Part shown: one piece after another, positions 22,031 to 31,968 of the stretch
How the letters are laid out: every line of letters begins with the position of its first letter
Numbering within the stretch: the first letter of the stretch is position 1
NCBI GenBank assembly: GCA_022494885.1
Contig: JAGVSM010001330.1
Location: 89,924-153,923, forward strand
Direction: 5' to 3'
Source of the DNA: Micrasema longulum
Taxonomy: Eukaryota; Arthropoda; Insecta; Trichoptera; Brachycentridae
DNA: 64,000 nt
Notes under the pieces: model-generated
The model's database searches: none
Seen by the model: the letters and a program-made list of their open reading frames with translations, nothing else
Told to the model about the DNA's origin: nothing
Program-made: the position numbers and the translations under genes

Positions 22031-22895
22031 CTGTCTATTTATTATAGAAGCCAAAATTTTTTAACATTTTCTTGTAAACCCACGAACAGGCTTTGTGGGA
22101 TTTTTGGTTTACTATTAATATGTATATTTTTTGAATACTCTGTTTTACCTATTTTGTATAATGTAAAAAAACAAAAAAAATATTTAAAAGAAATAAAAAA
22201 AAGTGTCATTTTTTTTCTTGTGATGAGATTAATTTGAAGATTACAAAAAAACGTGATAATATTCATAGTAGTTGTCAAGATATTAGTTAATTGAGTGCTA
22301 TTTGAAACACCGGTATCACAGGAATGGACAGGATAAAGTAAAATAAATATTTCCGTTTCCAGTTTTTTGTCGATATTTTTTTACAGGTTTTCATAAGACA
22401 ACGGTCGATCACTTGAGCCCGGGACACACTGCATTAATATTATTTTATGCCAGTTATCAAAAAATCTCATTTTATGAAGATTTATAGTTATCAACTTGTG
22501 CCAGAAATCCGACGAACGTGTCTGTTTATTAGGCGTCAAAATACCTAAATTATTATTTTCGTGTTTCTTTGTATTTTTTCTTTTGCAGTCGGTTATTTTT
22601 TTGTAAGTATATTGACTTTATATGCATACTTGTTTTACGTATTAAATAAATAAATGTCTGAACAGAGATAAATAAATGACTCAAAACATTATTAGTGTAT
22701 TCTGGGAGTGACTCTTTAAATAATTTGCATAGAAAATATGCGTTAAAAATACTCTCAAGTGTAAGTAAACAAACATAACAACCTCTTGTCTGGAGAGTCC
22801 AAGACCTACGGCAAGGTTTTGTTAGCTGAGGTAGGTACTAGGTGCCTACTTGAGGTTATATTTCGATATGAATATCAAAAAGTTGTTGAAGGGTT
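22031..22895. other. Unassigned AT-rich DNA
   Basis: No family-bearing ORF. The ORF at 22042-22278 is Phe/Ile/Lys-rich AT translation. Confidence 0.4.
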
Positions 22896-22898
22896 TCA

Positions 22899-23550
22899 TC
22901 TATATATATAAAAGGCAATGTTCGTGTGTGTGTCCTCGATAAACTGAATAACTAATGGACCGATTTACGAGCTGTTTTTCGGGAAATGACGAGCTTTGGC
23001 CCGGGCATGTTTATAGATCTTAAAAACTTTAATTTGTTAATTAGAAAAAAGTTAGGAGCGTAAATGTTTTATTCATCGACCCACAGGGGAGCATTCGACG
23101 AGAATGCGTATCCAAAAAAAAATGGTAGGATGTTATTTTTTAGTAAACAAAAAAATATTATATATGAATGCTTACAAATAACATTCGTTTTTTTGTGGAT
23201 CCCAATCGGATTATTTCCTTAAATTCTTTTTAATTTCTACACAATTATTTATATCTATATATATATTCTACACAATTATTTATATATGCAATACGTTTTT
23301 GAAAATCGTAATCCAACATGAAGTGCACCCCTGTTGGCAAAAAGAGCAGAGTTTGACATTTAGACAAATAATTCTGAATTTGAATATTTATTATTTAAAG
23401 TCATGGAATTCAAATATAAACAAGTACTTAGGTACCTACATAAAATTCAATATTTGAATACGAATTATTTTTAGATTTGGCATTCAATCATAAACAAGTA
23501 TCTAGGTCATATCATTATTAACGAAAAGGTACACCATCTTTTTTCCTTTT
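22899..23550 (+). mobile_element. Non-autonomous Helitron, copy 3
   Basis: The 5' end is TCTATATATATAAAAGGCAA, then TGTTCGTGTGTGTGTCCTCG, exactly the start seen inverted at 41310-41362. The body blocks ATGGACCGATTTACGAGCTG, AAAGTTAGGAGCGTAAATG and TAAACAAGTACTTAGGTACC are shared with copies 1 and 4. The right boundary is unclear, and no CTRR end was found before the following mariner debris. Confidence 0.7.
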
Positions 23551-23930
23551 GTCCGAACGGTTTTTACACGCTTTCACGCACCATCAAGCATTTGGGTTTT
23601 AAATTAAATATCAAGCCCACGTCAAAACTGGCTAGCGGTTAAAGAACGACTGTTGGCCATGGACTAAGCGTTCGGGCACGAGTTGCCATAATTTTAGAGG
23701 GCTCAAGGTGCATTATGTGTATTGATAGGTCAATGGTTTTATTATATACGTAAAAGCATTATGGAGCAAAATTTCGAGGCATCTGCAAGACAGAGACAGG
23801 AAAACAATGTTCGAATTTTATTTACCAAAATACCCTGTCCTCACAATTTATGTAAACCGAAACACAAAAAAAATGCACATGTACCTACGAGTATCTAATT
23901 TGGACTAAATACAGTTTACAGTTCTGACGC
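23551..23930. other. Unassigned, with a family-alpha-like fragment
   Basis: 23760-23870 (GGCATCTGCAAGACAGAGAC, AACAATGTTCGAATTTTATTTACC) resembles the 3' end of family alpha. The rest is unassigned. Confidence 0.4.
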
Positions 23931-23939
23931 GACTTTTTG

Positions 23940-24265
23940 ACAAAAATTTAAACCGCATTGATGAGCAGGTCACCGTATTTACCGGACTTGGCCCTCTGCG
24001 GTTTTTTCCTGTTCCTGAAGATGAAGACGACTATAAAAGGACGACGTTTAACGACCATATAGGAGATAAATACTAAATCGCTGACAGAACTGAATTGCAT
24101 ACCAAAAAGTGCGGTCCAGAAATGTTTTGAAGATTGTAAAATATGGTGCCAAAAGTGTATTATACCCGATGGTGATTACTTAGAAGAAGACAACATTAAT
24201 GTTAAAGATTTTTTTTTTTAAATATGCACAAATTCCGCGTATTTTTTATCAAGCCTCGTATGTAT
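23940..24265 (+). pseudogene. Mariner-like transposase, C-terminal remnant
   Basis: One frame reads YLPDLALCGFFLFLKMKTTI. After a slip and stop it continues TKSLTELNCIPKSAVQKCFE, then KCIIPDGDYLEEDN and a final CTNSAYFLSSLV. This is the recognisable mariner C-terminus: the YSPDLAPCDFFLFPK-type block next to the last catalytic acid, then the 'IPKxxYQKCFEDWxxRxxKCIxxxGDYFEGDN' tail. The N-terminal DNA-binding domain and the first catalytic acids are absent. It carries stops and is inactive. Mariner transposases normally run about 345 aa; under a third remains. Confidence 0.8.
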
Positions 24266-24282
24266 TGAATTTTCCCGTATCC

Positions 24283-24425
24283 GGGAGGATGAAGAATACA
24301 GTTGTTAGTGTGAAATAGATCAATAATTCTGGACGAGTACTTTCAACTCGATGGCTACTCTCAGGTACTGATTACTGATTCTCTTTCACACACAGAACTG
24401 TATTCTGCATCCACCTGGACACAAA
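24283..24425. mobile_element. 143-bp MITE with TIRs of about 38 bp ('family G')
   Basis: ATCCGGGAGGATGAAGAATA, then CAGTTGTTAGTGTGAAATAG, pairs with the right end (reverse complement GTCCAGGTGGATGCAGAATA, then CAGTTCTGTGTGTGAAAGAG). Half copies are at 26100-26175, 52352-52436, 56605-56699 and an end piece at 54155-54205. It abuts the mariner remnant. It could be a deletion derivative of a mariner-like element, but that is not shown. Confidence 0.8.
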
Positions 24426-24660
24426 AAATAGTAACGGTTTATAGTTATTTAATCGAAATTTTAGCGGGCTGCTGACGAAATTTGATCGACTTTAAAATTA
24501 CGATAGATAAAAAAAAACCCATTAAAATTCAAGAGTTAGTGAAGCTGACATCCTTTTTATCAGATGTGTGGCGGAGTTCATTACACTTGAAAAGAAATTC
24601 CGTCATCGATTACAGAAATAATTAATCCTAATAATGTGATATTGACGCCATTGAATCTAG
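24426..24660. other. Unassigned DNA
   Basis: No recognisable feature. Confidence 0.4.
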
Positions 24661-24663
24661 CGG

Positions 24664-24860
24664 GCTAGGCGGCCTCCGTGGTGTAGTGGTCAAGATGCTC
24701 GACTCACGCACGGAAGGTTCCGGGTTCGATTCCCGGTGAGTTAAATGTGACACAAAAATTAAAATGTGATTTTTCTCAAGTCTGGTTGTTCTGTAATGCA
24801 ATTCACCACTGTAATTAGGCCTCCTGGCCTGTTGTGGTGCAAAAATAAATAAATGAAAAA
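24664..24860 (+). mobile_element. tRNA-derived SINE 'family S', copy 1
   Basis: Head GGCGGCCTCCGTGGTGTAGT, then GGTCAAGATGC (box A), then GGTTCCGGGTTCGATTCCCG (box B). The body is AAAATGTGATTTTTCTCAAG ... AATTCACCACTGTAATTAGG ... CCTGGCCTGTTGTGGTGCAA, with an AAATAAATAAATG tail. It is nearly identical to the copies at 59768 (plus) and 45712-45903 (minus), so this family was active relatively recently. The minus ORF over it is spurious. Confidence 0.9.
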
Positions 24861-25086
24861 ATGAAATAAATTCACCCAAATTGACCTAAATACGACATGT
24901 TAATAAAAAAAAAAAACAAAACAAAAAACTGGAGGTATTAGATACATTTAATTCAGAACGTGTTATTGTGAAGAGGAATTCCATTAACGTTTTTATATTG
25001 TTATAATTTCATGTTATGGTCTGTATTACTGTGCGGTGTAGATACGTGGACTCTTGAAGTTAATATTATAAACCATATGGGCGAAG

Positions 25087-25545
25087 GTGTATATTTTTAA
25101 TTTCTGTACTGTCCTGCCGGTAAAACAACTTTGTGACTACAAATTGATTGTAGATCACTTTGTTGATCCGGAATATAAAAAAAGAGTTTCCCACACTCAC
25201 AACACTAGATTAAAAACTAAGGGCTCCCTGTCTGTTCTCCGAATTACAAATTACTTCGGAGAGCGAACATTAAATTGCGTTGTTCCAAGATTGTTCAATG
25301 ATCTCCCACAAACCATCATTAACACGAAAAATCTTCAAACGAAAAAAAGAACTGAAGAAACATCTTCTAGATAATTTATAGTGCCTATTCAAATAAATCT
25401 TGTGCAAATATAAATAAAATAAATGTAATATAAACCTTACGCAAAAAAAAATAAATGTTATTCCACCGAAAGTCTTGGACTTAGTGGCACAAATCTTGTA
25501 GTATTTTTTAATTATTAAATAAACGCTGCTCTGGCAGCACTGAAA
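25087..25545 (+). mobile_element. LINE ORF2 C-terminus and 3' UTR
   Basis: VLPVKQLCDYKLIVDHFVDP, then HTHNTRLKTKGSLSVLRITN, then YFGERTLNCVVPRLFNDLPQ matches the 'HxxxTRxK...xxxYGxRxxxxxxPxLFNxLP' tail of insect LINEs. A one-base slip near 25340 moves the expected KKELKKHLL end out of frame. The 3' UTR runs to about 25545. Confidence 0.65.
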
Positions 25546-25599
25546 ATTGTCCGCTTTTCAAAGCATTTCCTGGAAATGAATCCCCAGTAGAAATGTTGG

Positions 25600-25965
25600 C
25601 AGAACATCTTAACTGATATGATAATCCAAATATCGAAGTATTACGTAGAGCCAACACGAATAGAGAACTATCTATCACCGTCAAGCTCCGTAAGATTTAT
25701 ATTTCAAAATGGGTGCTAAAGAGCTGATAAATATGCCATAATTCAGCTCATGAAGGGGCAGATCGAAGGACGTAGAGGGAACGGAAGAACACAGCTTTCC
25801 TGGCTTCGAAACATTCGACAGTGGACCAGGATTATAACTAGAACTGCGGAGGAGCTGTTTCGGACTGCTCAGGATAGGGAAGGATTCTCTCAAGTGGTCG
25901 TCAACGTCGGGGGGACCCGACATGACACGCGAAGTAGACAATTATTGTACAGTTGTTTAAAATAT
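25600..25965 (+). mobile_element. RTE-like LINE 3' fragment, copy d
   Basis: MKGQIEGRRGNGRTQLSWLR, then NIRQWTRI, then ELFRTAQDREGFSQVVVNVG is the C-terminus of RTE-clade reverse transcriptases (compare KIEGRRSAGRRRISWLKNLR in the copy at 47384). A one-base insertion precedes the ELFRTA block. It ends GGGACCCGACATGACACGCG. The 5' side is truncated. Confidence 0.75.
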
Positions 25966-26099
25966 TGAGTTCAATTTTAATATAATTACTATGGATATTA
26001 CAAATTTTGGACTTCTCAACCCAGAAATAAATAACGGTTGAGTTGCTGGACTGCCATCTTTAATAAAAAATACTGAAAGTGTTTTAAATGGGCACTTCT

Positions 26100-26175
26100 C
26101 AATAAAGAATACAGTTCTGTGTGTAAAACATTACAGAAAACGAGGACGAGTGTTTTCGCCTCGATGGATAATTTA
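26100..26175 (+). mobile_element. Half copy of MITE family G
   Basis: AGAATACAGTTCTGTGTGTA, then AAAC...GAGTGTTTTCGCCTCGATGG corresponds to the left half of the element at 24283. The right arm is missing. Confidence 0.6.
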
Positions 26176-26403
26176 ACTTAAAAATCCTGAAAAAGAATAC
26201 TAAGTAATAAGTCTGAAGAGTAATTGGCGCATTTGCCTTGTTACAAACATTTTAAGGAAATAAAAAAAAAAGCAAAAATTCAAATAAAATACACGTGTTG
26301 AGAAAGAAACTTAAAAACATCAACAAAATAAAAGCAAATGGGAGGTATATACAAAAAAATGATAAAGGGCAACAATCATTAAAAACCCTTCCTGTTGACA
26401 ACG
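26176..26403. other. Unassigned AT-rich DNA
   Basis: No recognisable feature between the family G half copy and family alpha copy 3. Confidence 0.4.
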
Positions 26404-26404
26404 C

Positions 26405-26905
26405 TTAAGAGGATATGCGGTGACTGATAATATTGATGAATAGGTATTTGAAAATTGTGTTTCTGTCACTCTATCGTAAATGCCTCCCCGATACTGTGCG
26501 AAAAATACAACTACACGACGGACTGATTATACTGAACATAAATCGGCAATGCCGACGTTTCGTTGTGCCGTTTTCTGCACCCCAATACTGAACCGATTTG
26601 GTTGTTTTGTTTTAAAGAGTCTAAGAATGAAATTTTCAGTATCGGTACATTTTACGTCTTTCAAACATAGTTATTATGTTTTTATACCGCACGTCTGAAG
26701 ACGGCAGATAAAACTGGGCGTTTTAAGGGTTTTTGGATGGTTCTAGTTCCCAAAGTAAACAATTTATTAATTTTAACAATTTATCAAAGAAACAAAACAG
26801 CAGGGACACGCCAACAGTAATTTTTTTTCTAAAAAAAAATCACTGCTCTTGTGTCATAATCCAGGGAGAAAATACGGGAATACGAATCTACGAAGAAGAG
26901 ACAAA
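26405..26905 (-). mobile_element. Repeat family alpha, copy 3
   Basis: This inverted copy begins AAGAGGATATGCGGTGAC, has GCACGTCTGAAGACGGCAGA in the middle and ends GGGAGAAAATACGGGAATAC. Uninterrupted, like copy 2. ORFs at 26480-26698 and 26733-26972 are not conserved between copies. Confidence 0.7.
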
Positions 26906-27086
26906 CCATTTTCATATTAACGTGAAATTAAATAAAATGTGTATAAAATATTCTAGAAATCTTTTTATATAAATAAAATAATCAGCACAATCAAAATAAA
27001 TCTACCCTGGGTAGGTAATTTTACTGTGCGGTGTGGATTTGTAAGATCCGTTTGAAAAGAGATTTGTATATATAATATTCACTTAC

Positions 27087-27244
27087 CAGAATACGTTGAC
27101 TTGGAGGAATCCAGCAACTTGAAGGTGAATGGAATGTGGACTTTCATCATCTTGATCTGAGGGGCGCGCATCGGAGGAGGGGTGCGGTGCAAGGGAGCGC
27201 GGAATATCATATCTTCCCCGTGCACCCTCAACACCATCATGTTC
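27087..27244 (-). CDS. Internal coding exon of an unidentified host gene
   Basis: Read on the minus strand, 158 bp lie between a strong acceptor (GATATTTTGTTTCAG, AG at 27245-27246) and a consensus donor (CTG then GTAAGT at 27081-27086). The segment is far more GC-rich than its surroundings. The favoured frame begins at its second base and reads NMMVLRVHGEDMIFRAPLHR, then TPPPMRAPQIKMMKVHIPFT, then FKLLDSSKSTYS. Third positions are G/C-biased, as in a selected exon; a second open frame exists but lacks this bias. I do not recognise the protein. The entry phase needs one base from the previous exon, exactly what the candidate first exon at 51755-51861 supplies. It would then encode the segment just after a membrane anchor. 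The exit leaves one base of a codon. Further exons lie left of the window or were not recognised. Confidence 0.7.
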
Positions 27245-27247
27245 CTG

Positions 27248-28150
27248 AAACAAAATATCCTTAGTAATAATGGCGAGTCTCTTGGCATATCACAAAATAA
27301 CAGTTATCATCATTGCTGCTAAACCGTGTTTCTGGAAATATAACAAAGTAACAATCCTCATTAATCATGCTAAGGCCTGTTTCTGGAAATATCACGAAAG
27401 TAACGATCGTCATTATCAATTTTGAGGCGTGTCTCTGGAAATAAAACAAAAGTAACCATCCTCATTGATCAAGCTAAGGCGTGTTTCTGGAAATATTACG
27501 AAAGTAGCGATCCTCATTATCAATGCTGAAGCGTGTCTCTGGAAATAAAACAAAAGTAACCATCCTCATTAATCAAGCTAAGGCGTGTTTCTGGAAATAT
27601 CACGAAAGTAGCGATCCTCATTATCAATGCTGAGGCGTGTCTCTGGAAATAAAACAAAAGTAACCATCCTCATTGATCAAGCTTAGGCGTGTTTCTGGAA
27701 ATATCACGAAAGTAGCGATCCTCATTATCAATGCTGAGGCGTGTCTCTGGAAATAAAACAAAAGTAACCATCCTCATTGATCAAGCTAAGGCGTGTTTCT
27801 GGAAATATCACGAAAGTAGCGATCCTCATTATCAATGCTGAAGCGTGTCTCTGGAAATAAAACAAAAGTAACCATCCTCATTAATCAAGCTAAGGCGTGT
27901 TTCTGGAAATATCACGAAAGTAGCGATCCTCATTATCAATGCTGAGGCGTGTCTCTGGAAATAAAACAAAAGTAACCATCCTCATTGATCAAGCTAAGGC
28001 GTGTTTCTGGAAATATCGCGAAAGTAGCGATCCTCTTTATCAATGCTGAGGCGTGTCTCTGGAAATGAAACAAAAGTGACAATCCTCGTTAATCACGCTA
28101 AGGCGTGTTTCAGGTAATATCACAAAAATATCAATTTCAATATTGAAGGC
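27248..28150. repeat. Minisatellite: alternating 52-bp subunits forming 104-bp repeats
   Basis: About 17 subunits in exact 52-bp register, with starts at 27427, 27479, 27531, 27635, 27739, 27843, 27947, 28051 and 28103 checked. Two subunit types alternate. Type A is GCGTGTCTCTGGAAATAAAA with a CAAAAGTAACCATCC middle. Type B is GCGTGTTTCTGGAAATATCA with a CGAAAGTAGCGATCC middle. Central units are almost identical and the edges are diverged, as expected of unequal exchange. The array begins a few bases upstream of the exon acceptor at 27245, inside the adjoining intron. Confidence 0.95.
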
Positions 28151-28257
28151 AAAAAATATAATAATAAAAACACATTTTCAAGCATTGTAAGATCAGTAAC
28201 GGCTTAAATAAACAATACAAAAAAAACGTATTTAAAATTATATAGTGTAATATATTA

Positions 28258-28431
28258 TGCTTTCCATTGATAAGGAAGAGGTACCCGAACTTTTTAAAAA
28301 GCAAGGGTGCCTGTCCGTAAATGCTATTCTATGGCTCAAATTTGTTACTAGATACCGATTTGATAGCAAGTACCAGAAAAGCATTGGATTTAAGAGATAT
28401 TTTAATTTTGGGACCATTTTCAATTAGTCAG
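28258..28431 (+). other. Small ORF of uncertain status (57 codons)
   Basis: The frame starts MLSIDKEEVPELFKKQGCLS and ends NFGTIFN. Composition looks less AT-driven than chance ORFs nearby, but no family is recognised and no splice sites are evident. It could be a remnant of a transposon protein. Confidence 0.2.
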
Positions 28432-28464
28432 AAATAATTGTATTTTGTCGTTGTTGTAAATTTT

Positions 28465-28640
28465 AATTATTTATTTATTATACTGCACAAGTGCCTTTTA
28501 CAGTATAAAATAAAAGAATATAACGAGTTAGTTAAATACACAACAAAATTAAAAAAACAATATTAAAACATGGGTATAAAAAGAAAAAAGAATAAAATGT
28601 ATATACAAAGAAAATTTGTTGAAGAGCGGTGATTACTCTA
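28465..28640 (-). mobile_element. LINE 3' UTR fragment (pair with 48223-48420)
   Basis: TTTATTTATTATACTGCACA, then AGTGCCTTTTACAGTATAAA is repeated at 48223 as TTTATTATACAGCACGAGTG, CCTTATACAGTATAAA. In both cases it is the reversed A-rich tail and 3' UTR of one LINE family. No coding part remains. Confidence 0.55.
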
Positions 28641-29920
28641 AGATCCTCGGACCTATGATCTGTAGTACGGTGACATTACCGCGAGACTACAGCCCGGTTA
28701 AATCCAGCGTCAGCTAAAGCTTTTGTTTTTAATTTTAAAACTATGAAAACTTGGTTTGACAATAGTGATATAAAAAATCGAATTGATAACCGTTTATTTT
28801 GAGGAACGCCCAATTCTTAAAATTTCTGAAATGAATGTTGGAAAATGGGAGAAAAACCCTGAAACACTGAAATGATCCGAAAGATCCTGAAAAGGGATCT
28901 GAAAAAAATTAATACACAAATTTAAAGAATCTTCTTGGAGGATTTTACAAGAGCCCACCCTGAAATAAAAACAAATCTTAATCATCTTACTGAAACAAAA
29001 TATCACTTCTAAGTGAATAATTTATGCATGCTAATGAATTTAATTAATTAAACCTTAAATTGGTAGTTGTAGAATGTCATCAAAAGTACATAATTTGCAC
29101 GAATGTGCGTAGAATAAAATATCAAGACAAGGTTAGCGCAAGACACTGGTTATTTACATATTTTACATTCTCTATATGTGTATGTGTATTTTTTCTATTC
29201 TAATCATAGTTTCTGAGTTGACTGATCGTCACACCTTTACGTAATAAAATTCGACGAACGAACCATTTGATGATCGAAATTTGCTGCAATTGTTCTTCCA
29301 ACGCATGACTGTATAAGGCACATTAGGAGAGAATAAGGGTAAGAGTTTTATGCGGAAAGTTAAATTCTAAGAATTAAAAAATGTAAAATTATAGGTTAAA
29401 TTCAATTAAAAAATCGTTTAAAACATTCAAATAGTTAACATTTTCCGGTTTAAACCTCGGAGTAATAATGCGTCAACCTATAGAGAAGCCATATCACTAT
29501 GTTTTATAGAACGCAAGCGATGTTGGTTAGCAACAAATTAGCGGCCATTTTGTTTTATTTGACAACAAACACATAACTGTTCTTTCGGATGCTTTTGTCG
29601 CTGTGCTTGGCTTTGTTTGTTAATAACTTGGATATTTACGTTACAATAAATAGAAATCGACTAAGTGAATTGCAGTATATTTGGTTGCAGCAGTCAAAGG
29701 TGTTAAAGGAGTCAATTTACACAGGTAATTAATTTCGAATAATTTTTCATGATTATCATTGATTTTTGGCATTTATTGTCCCGACACGTGTTTTATGTTG
29801 CTTAAAAACTTTCTTTATATCAACATATTTACTTTAGATAGTTTTTTTTTTAATTTAAGGGATAAATTTGTGAATTAAAGTATGTTTACTGTTGATAATG
29901 ACAGTTGATTACGGGCAATA
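28641..29920. other. Unassigned DNA
   Basis: No supported gene. At 29691-29726 a segment GTATATTTGG...TTTACACAG lies between TTGCAG and GTAATT and could be a tiny exon, but it is not supported otherwise. The ORF at 28794-29006 has no family resemblance. Confidence 0.4.
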
Positions 29921-29924
29921 TGTC

Positions 29925-30300
29925 AGGGCCGCACTGGGCATCCATATAAAGTTTGAGTCTTTATTGAGTCGAGGTCGATTTAAATTTTACTCGAAAATAG
30001 CAACGTTAACCTTGAAATCGCTTCTAAAATGACGTGTCTAAATTTCAGGCCGCTACGACTCGCCGTTTTGGAGATGTGACGGACACACAAACAAACTCAA
30101 CACAGGACTTGGTTCCATGGAGTTGGGATTTATGTCTCAATAAATGTAACATAAGTATATTGTGAATAAAATGAATGAATAAATAAATAAATAAATAAAT
30201 ATATAAACACACACATGTATTTTCAGTTTTATAAAATAAATAAAGGCGAATTATGGAAAAATAAATTGGAATAACCCTGCAATAATAAATACACAGGTAC
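29925..30300 (+). mobile_element. LINE or SINE-like 3' end with (AATA)n tail
   Basis: CAACACAGGACTTGGTTCCA, then TGGAGTTGGGATTTATGTCTC also occurs at 60277-60345 and, inverted, at 30635-30675. The tail is AATGAATGAATAAATAAATA at 30168-30200. The upstream 29930-30080 segment is shared in style with the 61148 repeat (ends in ACGGACACACAAACAAAC). Confidence 0.55.
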
Positions 30301-30584
30301 AAAGTATTTACAATGAAAATTAATATCTATTTGGCAATTCTCGACCTGAGCACGGCCCATTGTTTTGCTGCGAACTGTAGCTAACTTAATACCCAATAGT
30401 CATATAATGGTTTTCCTATGTTTGGGCTCTTCTATAGCTTGGCGTATTATTACTCTGAGGTTCAAACCCTTTTTACAGAATGACGTTTTTTTTTTTTAAA
30501 TCATTGAAACGAATTGTACCTATTAAGTTGATTCTAAATTTCAAGAGGCGTAATCTGCCGGTCGAAAAGTAATTATATTTTAGT

Positions 30585-30985
30585 CATATTTATTTATTTA
30601 CATACGTTAGTTTATCGTACATTATTTGATACATAAGTCCCAACTAAATGGGACTAAAAGTCCTGTGTTGAGATGGGACGAGCAATTAGTTGACACAGAC
30701 ACATGAGTATTTCACCAGAAATAATAAAGGATCAGAAACACAAAAAATAATTTTAAAAAACATATATGGCACATCAATATAGTAAACACTAAATTCGGAA
30801 ACATTAGGAAAATCATCAAGGAGTTTCCCACTCAAATCCCTCCCACTAAGGAAAATCCAGTCCTTAACTCCTCTCTTGAAAATAGTTTTTGTCCTTGAGA
30901 GCTTAATACGTTCTTTTGAAATATTGAACACTCTCGGTGCGATAAATGAGAGATGTCTCTGAGCAAAAGTCGTGCGGGTTATAAA
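30585..30985 (-). mobile_element. LINE ORF2 C-terminal fragment with 3' UTR
   Basis: On the minus strand TFAQRHLSFIAPRVFNISKE, then RIKLSRTKTIFKRGVKDWIF is the C-terminal block of a Jockey/CR1-like LINE (compare RLAQRHAYFIGP at 21340 and GQRNFRFLGPKIFNML at 10260). An 81-codon frame is open to 30686. The 3' UTR contains the GTTGGGACTTATGT / CACAGGACTTTTAGTCC motif and ends at AAATAAATA near 30590. Confidence 0.65.
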
Positions 30986-31198
30986 ACTTTTAAGTTATCA
31001 TTATTTTTTTATCAGAAATACTTATCAAAAATATTTTTTTATTTGATGTTTATATACTTTTTCTTGAAGGTGAGATTTTGAATAAATGGCGTTTTAAAAT
31101 GGCATACTCGTATGTTTTGCTTACTTTTTTATCAGACAACAGCTATATTGATAAGTTACTTTTCAAACTGGTAAACTAAATGTACATAGCGTATATAT

Positions 31199-31369
31199 AG
31201 AGCCTAACTTATAAACCTGGTATAAAGTGATGCCTAGACATAGTGGTAAAATGGGGATATTAATACCATCCTTATTCTACCACTATAATAAAGATTGTAT
31301 TGCCATCCGTATTATACCACTATACCTAGGCGTAACTTTATGCCAAGTTTATAAGTAAGGCCCATAGTA
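31199..31369. mobile_element. Hairpin MITE, about 170 bp
   Basis: GAGCCTAACTTATAAACCTG, then GTATAAAGTGATGCCTAGAC pairs with the right arm, whose reverse complement is GGGCCTTACTTATAAACTTG, then GCATAAAGTTACGCCTAGGT. Pairing continues through ATAGTGGTA, so most of the element folds into a single stem. No second copy was found in this window. Confidence 0.8.
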
Positions 31370-31968
31370 GTTATTTTAAAACAAAAAACATAAAATGTCT
31401 GCATTATTATGCTCTCTTTACAAATGCGTGTGCATAACGTACACTCTGCGCATGCCACAAATATCTAACTACACATTTGCGTTTTTCTTTTTCTACTCAA
31501 CAAACTCAAGTCGTAACAATTAATAACTATCGCTATGCTTTGCTTTCTATACGACCATTTCTGTACATGCAACTATGATTTGTCGAGTTACGCGTATGCA
31601 TTAAAAAACTGCGTTTCACACGAAATATTTTTGTTCATTTTATTAAATCTATGCACTACTGTGTTAACCCTTTCAGACTTGAAATAAATGGTGATTTTTC
31701 AAACAGTCCAGATTCAAATTTATGAATTTCAAGGTAAGAATTGTAATCACATTTTTTTATAGGCTGCATATAACCAACAAGAAAATTTGTTTACTAACTG
31801 TCAATAAGTCAGTACTATAAGGTATTAAAATTTCACATTCTACCTCAAAATGCTCTCATTAAAAAAAAATAATAAGCATTTTGATGATTAAACATTACAA
31901 CAATACTATTAGCTGTAAAAGTTCAGTTATTTTTCTCCTGTCAAAATAATTATATTTTTAAAGTTAAA

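Noticed and set aside
24664..24740. tRNA genes at the SINE heads (also 12640-12710, 15334-15403, 39870-39940, 45835-45903, 59768-59840)
   Set aside because: Each has box A and box B but runs straight into a repeated body and A-rich or ATG-repeat tail, and cloverleaf pairing is poor. They are tRNA-derived SINEs.
27248..28150. CRISPR-like array
   Set aside because: The whole unit repeats, with no unique spacers. The genome is eukaryotic; it is a minisatellite.
29691..29726. Micro-exon between TTGCAG and GTAATT
   Set aside because: Only 36 bp, weak signals and no coding context. Such pairs are frequent by chance.
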